Shown: positions 7,746-14,607 of the stretch, piece by piece
How the letters are laid out: each line of letters starts with the position of its first letter
How positions within the stretch are numbered: position 1 is the first letter of the stretch
Origin: Leptofilum sp050292445
GTDB taxonomy: Bacteria; Chloroflexota; Anaerolineae; Promineifilales; Promineifilaceae
Reading direction: 5' to 3'
Assembly (NCBI GenBank): GCA_050292445.1
Contig: JBNKLQ010000034.1
Coordinates: 1-32,338 of the forward strand
DNA: 32,338 nt
Program-made: the position numbers and the translations under genes
Notes under the pieces: model-generated
Databases searched by the model: none
Told to the model about the DNA's origin: nothing
Seen by the model: only the letters and a program-made list of their open reading frames with translations

Positions 7746-10457
7746 TCACTTAGACCGCGTGATGCGCCAACCAAAGGCAAAAATGGCTCCTACTAAAACA
7801 AGCGCCACAAAAACGCCCACAATAATGCCGCCAGAGCTACCGCTAAGCGGGCTCACATTTTGTACTGGTGCCAACGTGGCCGTTGCTGTCGGAGTGGGTT
7901 CTGGTTGCGGGGTCTCCGTAGGCACAATTTCCGGCGTTGGTGTTAATGTAGGCAACGGAACCTGCGTAGCAGCCGATTCATCAACAACCCACTGGCGTCC
8001 TGTGTAAATAATCTCGTCGATAACGGCCGTATCACTAGTAATCAGACTGCCATACATCACAGCAATCTGGCCACCAGGATCCGCAATAGCGGCAATGGCA
8101 TCGGCGTTTACGGCCGTATCCTGCAAAGCACGTCGCTCACCCTGCACCCAGCGATCTATCGTCCAAACCCACTCTTGCAGCACAAGCTGGCCTGCATTGG
8201 TTTCTGCCAGTTGTAAAAGGAGCGGATTTGCATTCTGGTCAGCAATCAAGGTGGTTGGACCAGAAATGAGGCCAGGATCAACCACACGCCCTGCTGCGCT
8301 CCAGGTAATACCGCCATCCTCTGAAAATTGATGCCAGATTACCGGACGGCCGTCTATCAGCCCGGTCCAAATGCGGTGTACAAACCGTTCCTGCACACCC
8401 AAAATAGCACTGCCAAGCACGGGCTCTTCGGTGACAATTTCTGCTTCTGTCCAAGTCTGCCCATTGTCCTCTGAACGTGCATAGGCCAAAGCAACAGCCT
8501 GCATTTCAGGCAGTTGTGTCCAACGCGTCCACAACAAGTGCAGCGTTCCATCTTCGGTGCGGGTCAGGCTGGCGGGACCAATCAAATCCCAATTGGCGGC
8601 TATACCGTCAAATACAGGAATTGCATCCGACCAACTATCACCATCATCTTCAGACCGCGTCAGATAAATACCACGATCCTCATTTAACGGGATTGTGTAA
8701 GCTACGTAAATGGTACTTTCGCCATCAGAGACCATGCTGGGCCAGGTGGCCGATTCACGAGGTGCTGGCAACAGCTGAGGTGTGATCCATTCCGTCACGG
8801 ACGCGGCCCGGTCAGCCAGCGAGCGGCTAAAGTAAACACCATTCGGCTCATTGCCCGCCCAGGCTACAAACAAACTGCCCTGGTGATCAGTGGCCACAGC
8901 GGGGAAATCCGCCTGGCTGCCGCTGGGAGAGCGCAGGACAGGGCGAGGTGCAGACCAGGAGCCTGCATCATACCGTGAGTAAAAGATTTCATTGCCAGGA
9001 ATGTTGAGCGGATTCACAATGCGTCCGGTCGCCACAGGGCTTTCGGACTGACTCCAGAAGGCATGCAAGCGTGCATCTGCCCCAACAACCAGGTTGGGCT
9101 GTAACATTTGCACCTCGGCCGTAGCCACAGCCACCGGCTGGCTCCATACGGAGGTGGGGACGAAACGGGACGACCAGTTCTCGATGGTTCCCAACGGTCG
9201 GGAAATAAGCCAAATATCATCGTCGTTGCTTTTGCCGCAACCAACAACAACCAGGCGATTTTCTGGCGTCACGTCAGTCATCTGGCATTCAAAACGCACG
9301 TTACGGAAGGTGACAGGATCAGTAAATTCATTCAAGGGGGACTGCATAATCGGACGGCTCCATTGGTCACCATCCTGGGCCTGCATATAGACGTTCCCAT
9401 CTAGTGTGGAAATGAGGAAGAGTAAATCGTTGCTACCCTGAACGAAACGGCCGTTTTCCGGGCAGTTTACTTCATCAACATGGACCGCTTGCGTATCTTG
9501 CCAAGTTGCCCCACCATCCGTCGATTGCTGCACATATTGCCCACATTGTTCCTCGGCGTGGCTGGCACGCCAGGTCAGGTTTACATTGCCGCCACTGATA
9601 TGCAAATTAATTTGAGAAGGACCCGTTGAATCCACCGGATCTTCAGCCAGGCGTTGATCAACAGCGAGCGGTTCTTCCCAAGTTATGCCATTGTCGGTGG
9701 AGCGAGCCACAAATACAGTGTCCAAATCACGATTATCCCAGGACACAATGACGTTTTCCCCATCGGCGGGCAAGATATGGATATTGGCCTCGCCAGGTGT
9801 AATGGTACGGTAATAATCTGAGGCATAGACATTAACCGGCGTAGACCAGGAGGCACCCCCATCGTCAGAATAACGGTAAACAACCCCAGGAGCCGTTGTG
9901 GCCGAATCCCGAACAGCAAGATAGAGCAGATGGAGACGGCCGTTTGCGCCAGCAATCATCTGATAACGAAATACATTTCTGGCTAAAAGTGCAGGCCCCG
10001 TCCAACCCGCCGAGCTGGCCGCAATGTCGGCCACACCGGAACGGCTGTAGAACATCTCATCATCTTCATTTACCCACAGCGCATGGGCCCGGTCTTGGGG
10101 ATCTACATAAACCGAAGGCGTAAAAAAGCCCTCAAACCCATCATCCCCCAAAGCACCAAACGGAGGTTCGCTAAAGGGAAAGCGCGGAGCAACCGGTTCC
10201 GTCCAGGTTTGGCCTTCCCCAGAAGCATACATAATGCCTGCAAATTCATCTCGCCAGAACAGATGGTACGTACCATTACTGTCCTGCGATAAAGACGGGT
10301 CTGATGCCCCACCACTACCAGAAATATTGATGGGATCGCTCCAAATGCGATCTTCTTCAGTTTGGGCCAGCGCTGTCAACCCACTGACTACTAGCAGAGA
10401 CAAAACAGCAACAAATAAAAACAAGCGAAGGGTAAGAGGATTCGAGATTTTTTTCAT
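7746..10457 (-). CDS. Membrane-anchored Asp-box (BNR/sialidase-fold) surface protein
   Basis: A 903-residue protein with a signal peptide (MKKISNPLTLRLFLF… ending near LTALAQ) and a large beta-propeller-like region with six Asp-box motifs: SDDGGASW, STDNGITW, STDGGATW, SEDDGDSW, SEDNGQTW and SEDGGITW. A Pro/Thr-rich linker (LPTLTPTPE onward) leads to one C-terminal membrane helix and a short basic tail RITRSK. It should be displayed outside the cell and held by the C-terminal anchor. Asp-boxes occur in sialidases but also in other propellers; the catalytic Arg triad was not verified, so binding rather than hydrolysis is possible. A longer reading starts at 10571, but those 38 residues run into a 15-bp palindrome and lack a signal peptide, so the internal ATG at 10457 is preferred. 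It may bind or trim the glycan made by this cluster. Confidence 0.88.
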   Translation of the reverse strand: MKKISNPLTLRLFLFVAVLSLLVVSGLTALAQTEEDRIWSDPINISGSGGASDPSLSQDSNGTYHLFWRDEFAGIMYASGEGQTWTEPVAPRFPFSEPPFGALGDDGFEGFFTPSVYVDPQDRAHALWVNEDDEMFYSRSGVADIAASSAGWTGPALLARNVFRYQMIAGANGRLHLLYLAVRDSATTAPGVVYRYSDDGGASWSTPVNVYASDYYRTITPGEANIHILPADGENVIVSWDNRDLDTVFVARSTDNGITWEEPLAVDQRLAEDPVDSTGPSQINLHISGGNVNLTWRASHAEEQCGQYVQQSTDGGATWQDTQAVHVDEVNCPENGRFVQGSNDLLFLISTLDGNVYMQAQDGDQWSRPIMQSPLNEFTDPVTFRNVRFECQMTDVTPENRLVVVGCGKSNDDDIWLISRPLGTIENWSSRFVPTSVWSQPVAVATAEVQMLQPNLVVGADARLHAFWSQSESPVATGRIVNPLNIPGNEIFYSRYDAGSWSAPRPVLRSPSGSQADFPAVATDHQGSLFVAWAGNEPNGVYFSRSLADRAASVTEWITPQLLPAPRESATWPSMVSDGESTIYVAYTIPLNEDRGIYLTRSEDDGDSWSDAIPVFDGIAANWDLIGPASLTRTEDGTLHLLWTRWTQLPEMQAVALAYARSEDNGQTWTEAEIVTEEPVLGSAILGVQERFVHRIWTGLIDGRPVIWHQFSEDGGITWSAAGRVVDPGLISGPTTLIADQNANPLLLQLAETNAGQLVLQEWVWTIDRWVQGERRALQDTAVNADAIAAIADPGGQIAVMYGSLITSDTAVIDEIIYTGRQWVVDESAATQVPLPTLTPTPEIVPTETPQPEPTPTATATLAPVQNVSPLSGSSGGIIVGVFVALVLVGAIFAFGWRITRSK

Positions 10458-10556
10458 AATAAATTCGTTGTTGAGGCAGTGTCTTAGCGGGGAATGGATG
10501 TTAGCTAAAATGGCTCCTGGCACTGCAACCGGTAACAATACAGTAAACACAGTAAA

Positions 10557-10586
10557 CGCGCTGCGCCTCACGTGAAGCGCAGCGCG
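10557..10586. terminator. Near-perfect 30-bp palindrome before the Asp-box gene
   Basis: CGCGCTGCGC (10557-10566) pairs with GCGCAGCGCG (10577-10586) and the centre CTCACGTGAA is itself nearly palindromic; 14 of 15 pairs match. It lies between the DUF5989 gene and the Asp-box gene, both minus strand. It could stop or pause transcription, although no T-run follows. Its place argues against the longer Asp-box reading frame starting at 10571. Confidence 0.5.
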
Positions 10587-10655
10587 TAAGCAAATACAAA
10601 TTTCATAATCAGCAGCAAGAATATACGCTAATCTAGCTGAATTGCTATCATTTTT

Positions 10656-10690
10656 CTCTTCGTGGTTCCCAGCAAGGGAACCACGAAGAG
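10656..10690. terminator. Perfect 15-bp hairpin downstream of the DUF5989 gene
   Basis: CTCTTCGTGGTTCCC (10656-10670) and GGGAACCACGAAGAG (10676-10690) are exact complements around a 5-nt loop, 27 bp past the stop of the small gene. On the minus strand the stem is followed by AAAAATG rather than T residues, so it is not a classical intrinsic terminator. It may instead protect the 3' end of the message. Confidence 0.5.
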
Positions 10691-10716
10691 CTTAGTTGTT
10701 AAAGGGAAGGTGAAAC

Positions 10717-10899
10717 CTAGAACAGTGTATAAATAAAGGGGGCCAAGCCAGATGCCGAGCCAAAAATCACCAGCAGTCCAAAGAGCAGCAAGACGGCAAC
10801 CATGGGAATAAGCCACCAGCGTTTATTGGCACCTAGAAAGCCTAACAGTTCACCAACAACCCCAACATTCGATGTCATGCTTCGCAGGAATTTCTTCAT
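10717..10899 (-). CDS. DUF5989/SxtK-like small membrane protein
   Basis: A 60-residue protein: a polar N-terminus containing VVGELLGFLGANKRWWLIPM, one membrane helix (VAVLLLFGLLVIFGSASG) and the ending LAPFIYTLF. The pattern GELxxFL…(K/R)-(W/L)-WW-LIPM…APFIYTLF is characteristic of the DUF5989 family of small proteins, which are typically encoded beside carbamoyltransferases. Recalled from the saxitoxin gene cluster, SxtK is a small protein of the same kind next to SxtI. AGGAGA precedes the ATG. Its upstream neighbour on the same strand is the SGNH hydrolase, with a 108-bp twin-hairpin element between them. The function is unknown; assisting a membrane-bound carbamoylation step is inferred from context. 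Confidence 0.85.
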   Translation of the reverse strand: MKKFLRSMTSNVGVVGELLGFLGANKRWWLIPMVAVLLLFGLLVIFGSASGLAPFIYTLF

Positions 10900-10959
10900 G
10901 ATTTGATTTCTCCTAAAACTATAAACAGATCAACTCTCTATTCTTGATATTTTTATTGA

Positions 10960-11067
10960 GTAAAAGCCCAAACAATATTGGAATAAAGACACTTTCACTT
11001 TTGGCTTTTACTTGAGCAAATCACATGGAACCTCACTTTTTATTTCAAAAGTTTTTCTGTGATTTGC
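10960..11067. repeat. 108-bp twin-hairpin intergenic element, copy 1
   Basis: Hairpin one pairs GTAAAAGCC (10960-10968) with GGCTTTTAC (11003-11011). Hairpin two pairs GCAAATCACA (11016-11025) with TGTGATTTGC (11058-11067) and abuts the SGNH hydrolase stop codon. A second element of exactly the same length and layout is at 19735-19842, with different loops and a compensating base change in hairpin two. It lies in the spacer before the DUF5989 gene. The lack of a T-run argues against a simple terminator. Confidence 0.7.
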
Positions 11068-12288
11068 TTAATTATCGGTGGTAACAAAGGTTTCGTCTAC
11101 AAACTGATACAACAAGCCCGATGTTAAGTCATGCCCCAGGGCATTCATGTGGAAATCTTTCTCAAAATAGTATGGACCATTTCCAGCTAAAGCTTCCTCG
11201 CGGAAGGCGGGCAGCATGTCCAGGTACGGAATGCCAGCTTCATCCAAAAAGGCGGTTAACCGGTCGTTGGGCACATCACAATACCACTCTTGGCCTTCTG
11301 CTGGCGGTATAATTTGCGGCGCGGCCGGAATAATCAAAACGGCTAACTGGGCATCATTGGCCTCAACCTCTTTTTCCAATTCTAGAATGAGCGCTTCGGT
11401 CACGTTCCAGGCATTTTCAATGATTGGCACCGGATCTGGGTCACAGATGTCTGGGCGGCGTGCTGGGGTTTGAACGGCCGTTTCCTCACCACCATTCTCA
11501 CTCTCCGCAGTCTGCGCCGCATCGCCATCGCCAGCAGAAGTTGCTCCCCGGCCACCGCCAAACAGGCGCACAATCGGAGCCAGCCAGGGCGGAATCTCGC
11601 CGCGCAAAGCCAACGTCTGGGCCACAAAACGTGGCAGCTGGAAATTCTTCTTTAGAAAGGTACCAACCTTTGTCCAAAAAGTTGTCGTATCTTCAACAGG
11701 AAAGTTTTGCAGTTCCAACTCACCATTATCGTTTAGCGTGAAGTATGGTTTGGCACTCTGGCCACCATAACGCAGTTCCAGCGTTGGATGATTATTGTAC
11801 ACATCATTGGCCAGATACATATTCAAGAAAACAATATCCGGATCGTATTTCTCGCCTTCAAGCTGATAAAATAGTAATTCGTTGTCCGTGCCGTAAGCAT
11901 TGACGCCAGCGTTGATCACTTCCCAATTGCCAGCACTTCCATTCAGCTCGCTTTCTAACTGCTTGACAAACGTATCTTCCAACGTTACCTGCATGGCAGC
12001 TGTGGTGGAATCGCCCAACATCAAAACACGCGTGTCACCCGACTCATTTTCATAAGGAATTTCCCGGTCACGCAGCCCCTGGCTGTTAATCGTCACGCGA
12101 ATTTGGCATTCACCATAACACGATTCCCAGCCGCTGGCATCGGGAATATTCACCCAGCCCAGCTGTGAATCTGGCTGCCAGAATAGCCCGGTGCCCAACT
12201 TAAAGATGCGCGCCGCTCCTTCTAGCAAGGCCAAAGTAAACAACAAACTAAAAAATGTCAGCGCCAGATTTTGCAGCAGCTTACGCAT
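11068..12288 (-). CDS. Membrane-anchored SGNH/GDSL hydrolase
   Basis: A 406-residue protein with an N-terminal signal anchor (about residues 7-25), block I VLMLGDSTTAAMQ with the nucleophile Ser94, and the C-terminal catalytic block DFHMNALGHD (Asp378, His380). This is the AlgX/AlgJ-related extracytoplasmic SGNH type, which includes sugar O-acetyltransferases and esterases. The middle (about 240-275) has a low-complexity Ala/Glu/Gly-rich insert. ATG at 12288 is preferred, because AAAGGA is 6 bp upstream; a TTG at 12294 overlaps the carbamoyltransferase stop. The gene follows the carbamoyltransferase directly, so translation is probably coupled. The saxitoxin cluster also pairs its carbamoyltransferase with a GDSL-type protein, SxtL. 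Substrate and reaction are not known. Confidence 0.88.
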   Translation of the reverse strand: MRKLLQNLALTFFSLLFTLALLEGAARIFKLGTGLFWQPDSQLGWVNIPDASGWESCYGECQIRVTINSQGLRDREIPYENESGDTRVLMLGDSTTAAMQVTLEDTFVKQLESELNGSAGNWEVINAGVNAYGTDNELLFYQLEGEKYDPDIVFLNMYLANDVYNNHPTLELRYGGQSAKPYFTLNDNGELELQNFPVEDTTTFWTKVGTFLKKNFQLPRFVAQTLALRGEIPPWLAPIVRLFGGGRGATSAGDGDAAQTAESENGGEETAVQTPARRPDICDPDPVPIIENAWNVTEALILELEKEVEANDAQLAVLIIPAAPQIIPPAEGQEWYCDVPNDRLTAFLDEAGIPYLDMLPAFREEALAGNGPYYFEKDFHMNALGHDLTSGLLYQFVDETFVTTDN

Positions 12289-12290
12289 TA

Positions 12291-14156
12291 TCAATCCTTT
12301 GCAAAGGTAATTTCAGGCTTTTTTATCGTGCTATTCTTATTTTGACTCTTACGAACGATAAAGCCATCCATGTACAACGTGTCAATATCACTTTGAGTAA
12401 AGGTATTGAGTGCGTTGGTGGGTGTGGTCACAATCGGTTCACCGCGCAGATTGAAGCTGGTGTTCAGCAACACAGGTACACCTGTAGCTTCCCCAAACAG
12501 TTCGATAGCCCGGTAGTAAAGAGGATTCCATTCGCGCCGCACGGTTTGAATACGGCCGCTTCCCTCATGGTCCACTGCCTGAATCTTTTCACCCTGCCCC
12601 GGCTTGGTGCGGCAAACGGCCAGCATGTAGCGGTAAGGATATGTCTTTTTGTGATCTTCCAAATCTTCCCAAAACTCTGGGGCGCGATCTTCTAACACCA
12701 CCGGAGCAAAGGGGCGGAATGGTTCGCGGAATTTGATCCGTTCGTTAACGATACCCTTCATTTCAGCACTGCGCGGGTCAGCCATGATGGAACGGTTGCC
12801 CAAAGCACGCGGTCCCCACTCAAAACGACCCTGATACAGACCAATAACCCGCTTACCCAGCATGTCATCTACCATATGCTCGGCCACTTTATCAATGTCG
12901 TCCACGTATTCGTAGCTGTAACCATAATCTTCAATGGCGGCCTTATGCTCATCGTGGGAGTAGGACTTGCCCCAGTAAGCAGATTCCATGAAGAATTTGC
13001 GTGGCTTGCCCAGTAAGACATGGTAAGCATAAAGCGCAGCACCCAGAGCACCACCAGCATCACCAGCGGCAGGCTGAATGTAGACGCTTTCAAATGGACC
13101 TTCGCGCATAATACGGCCGTTCGCCACCGAGTTCAACGCCACACCACCAGCAATACACAGGTTCTTCAATCCGGTTTGCTGATAAGCATGGGCCACCATC
13201 TTCAGCATGGCATCTTCTGTCACACGCTGAATGCTCGATGCGATGTCGGCGTAATATTGGTTCTTTTCGGCCGTTTTCTGATCCCATTGCGGATGATCTT
13301 TGTTAGGATGCGTAGTTGGCGTGTAAAAAATGGAATCATGTATGCGTGGCTCGCCAAACAAATCAATAAATTTATTGCTGAATGTTTTTGATGTGGATTT
13401 ATGGAAGGTGAAGTAATCCATATTCAGGCGGAAGCTGGCATCATCGGCGATGTTGAACACTTTGTACACGTCGTCCATGCGGGTGGGCTTGCCGTAAGGC
13501 GACATGCCCATCACTTTGTATTCGCCATTGTTCACGCGGAAGCCTAAAAAGGCGGTAAAAGCAGAGTACAACAGACCAATTGAGTGAGGGAACTTCATTT
13601 CTTGGAATAGATCAATGCTGTTGCTTGTTTGTGTGCCGGGTGTTCCATCAGGGGTTTGGCCCCAAACGGCCGTTGCCTTCCCAAGCGTTGTGGTGGTCCA
13701 TTCACCCACCCCATCGACCGTAAGAACGGCCGCTTCTTCATACGGAGAACAGAAGAACGCACTGGCCGCATGGCTCAAATGATGCTCCACAAACAGGAGC
13801 TTCTCATCGGGAATGTCTAACTTAGTGAGCAACTCACCTTTAATCCACAACTTTTCGTTAAACCAGGCCACCATAGATTCGCGGAAAACTGGATACGATT
13901 GAGGGAAAGTTTGCAGCGTTGTCATAAGAATGCGCTCAAATTTTTGCAGCGGCTTCTCATAAAAAACGACATAGTCTAGATCATGGGCGGTAATTCCGGC
14001 CTGCTCCAGGCAAAAAGCAATGGCCTGGGTCGGATAGCCAAAATCGTGCTTTTTACGGGAAAAACGCTCTTCTTCAGAAGCAGCGATCAGTTCGCCATCC
14101 TTCAAAATTGCCGCAGCTGAATCATGATAGTAGCAAGATACGCCTAAAATATACAT
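12291..14156 (-). CDS. Carbamoyltransferase, NodU/TobZ/SxtI family
   Basis: A 621-residue enzyme of the O-carbamoyltransferase family, which moves carbamoyl from carbamoyl phosphate, by way of carbamoyl-AMP, onto a sugar or other hydroxyl. The N-terminus MYILGVSCYYHDSAAAIL is typical, as are the metal-binding HHLSHAASAF (about residues 124-133), AGGVALNSVANGRI and the C-terminal domain block FEWGPRALGNRSI. Length fits the family (about 570-620). The target here is probably a cell-surface sugar. The start ATG lies inside the first unit of a 67-bp tandem duplication that also copies the ribosome binding site (GGAGGC) and a second, out-of-frame start. The next gene starts within a few bases of its stop. 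Confidence 0.95.
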   Translation of the reverse strand: MYILGVSCYYHDSAAAILKDGELIAASEEERFSRKKHDFGYPTQAIAFCLEQAGITAHDLDYVVFYEKPLQKFERILMTTLQTFPQSYPVFRESMVAWFNEKLWIKGELLTKLDIPDEKLLFVEHHLSHAASAFFCSPYEEAAVLTVDGVGEWTTTTLGKATAVWGQTPDGTPGTQTSNSIDLFQEMKFPHSIGLLYSAFTAFLGFRVNNGEYKVMGMSPYGKPTRMDDVYKVFNIADDASFRLNMDYFTFHKSTSKTFSNKFIDLFGEPRIHDSIFYTPTTHPNKDHPQWDQKTAEKNQYYADIASSIQRVTEDAMLKMVAHAYQQTGLKNLCIAGGVALNSVANGRIMREGPFESVYIQPAAGDAGGALGAALYAYHVLLGKPRKFFMESAYWGKSYSHDEHKAAIEDYGYSYEYVDDIDKVAEHMVDDMLGKRVIGLYQGRFEWGPRALGNRSIMADPRSAEMKGIVNERIKFREPFRPFAPVVLEDRAPEFWEDLEDHKKTYPYRYMLAVCRTKPGQGEKIQAVDHEGSGRIQTVRREWNPLYYRAIELFGEATGVPVLLNTSFNLRGEPIVTTPTNALNTFTQSDIDTLYMDGFIVRKSQNKNSTIKKPEITFAKD

Positions 14157-14246
14157 TTACCAAAGCCTCCGTGCATCTTGCAGCTGAATCATGATAGTAG
14201 CAAGATACGCCTAAAATATACATTTACCAAAGCCTCCGTGCATCTT
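14113..14246. repeat. Perfect 67-bp tandem duplication over the carbamoyltransferase start
   Basis: Bases 14113-14179 are repeated exactly at 14180-14246. Each unit carries the last codons and stop of the small upstream gene, a GGAGGC ribosome binding site, the ATG and the first 15 codons of the carbamoyltransferase. Because 67 is not a multiple of three, the promoter-proximal copy is a 33-codon stub. The identity of both copies implies a recent event or an assembly error. Confidence 0.95.
14122..14223 (-). other. Decoy start and 33-codon stub made by the duplication
   Basis: The ATG at 14223 directly follows the TAA of the small membrane-protein gene and keeps the original ribosome binding site. 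It encodes MYILGVSCYYHDSAA, then shifts frame at the repeat junction and stops at a TGA (14122-14124). That stop lies 30 bp past the real ATG at 14156, so ribosomes using the decoy would read through the true start in the wrong frame. It may reduce carbamoyltransferase expression. Confidence 0.7.
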
Positions 14247-14454
14247 CCAACGTCAAATCTTTTGTTTTGCGTTCCAGCCAGGAGGGGGTTATATCTTTGA
14301 TGTCCAGCTGATCGCTAAATAACGTAATAATTAAGCCAAATGGCAAAAAAATGGTGAAATAGAAAAGCGTTAAGACAACGCGGGCCACCACATCACCCAT
14401 AAAATGACCAAATTTCTTCCAGGCTGCCCAAAATCTACTTAATGCGTCCTTCAT
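14224..14454 (-). CDS. Small membrane protein of carbamoyltransferase clusters
   Basis: A 76-residue protein with one long or paired hydrophobic stretch (VVARVVLTLFYFTIFLPFGL and on to about residue 47) and a polar C-terminal tail ending LTLEDARRLW. The block ARVxLTxFYFxIxxPFG followed by a basic, Trp-containing tail is what I recall from short proteins encoded next to carbamoyltransferases and DUF5989 genes. It has no characterised function. GAGGGA precedes the ATG. Its stop codon TAA is immediately followed by an ATG, so translational coupling to the carbamoyltransferase was the ancestral arrangement before the 67-bp duplication. It is shorter than SxtJ (about 130 residues as I recall) and is probably not its orthologue. 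Confidence 0.8.
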   Translation of the reverse strand: MKDALSRFWAAWKKFGHFMGDVVARVVLTLFYFTIFLPFGLIITLFSDQLDIKDITPSWLERKTKDLTLEDARRLW

Positions 14455-14507
14455 AATTTTCCCTCACACAATTACAGGATTGTTTAGTTTTTTGTTGCTT
14501 GAATCAG

Positions 14508-14554
14508 GTGTCAGCAAAAAGAGGAACAATGTAATTCTTTGTTTTTGCTGCCAC
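14508..14554. terminator. Hairpin downstream of the O-antigen-ligase-like gene
   Basis: GTGTCAGCAAAAA (14508-14520) pairs with TTTTTGCTGCCAC (14542-14554), 12 of 13 positions matching, in the 153-bp spacer between the ligase-like gene stop and the small membrane-protein start. It may end ligase transcription on the minus strand, where the T/A-rich stem inside could help, but no separate T-run follows. Confidence 0.4.
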
Positions 14555-14607
14555 TTAAGGATACAGAGTAACCTTACAATGCTGCGAACTTTCTTAAGAT
14601 CAAAAGA

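Noticed and set aside
10458..10571. N-terminal extension of the Asp-box protein
   Set aside because: The 38 added residues run into a strong palindrome and destroy the signal peptide position; the internal ATG gives a normal secreted protein.
10628..10816. 62-codon minus-strand frame overlapping the DUF5989 gene
   Set aside because: The overlapping DUF5989 peptide has a ribosome binding site and a recognisable family pattern; this frame crosses the 15-bp hairpin.
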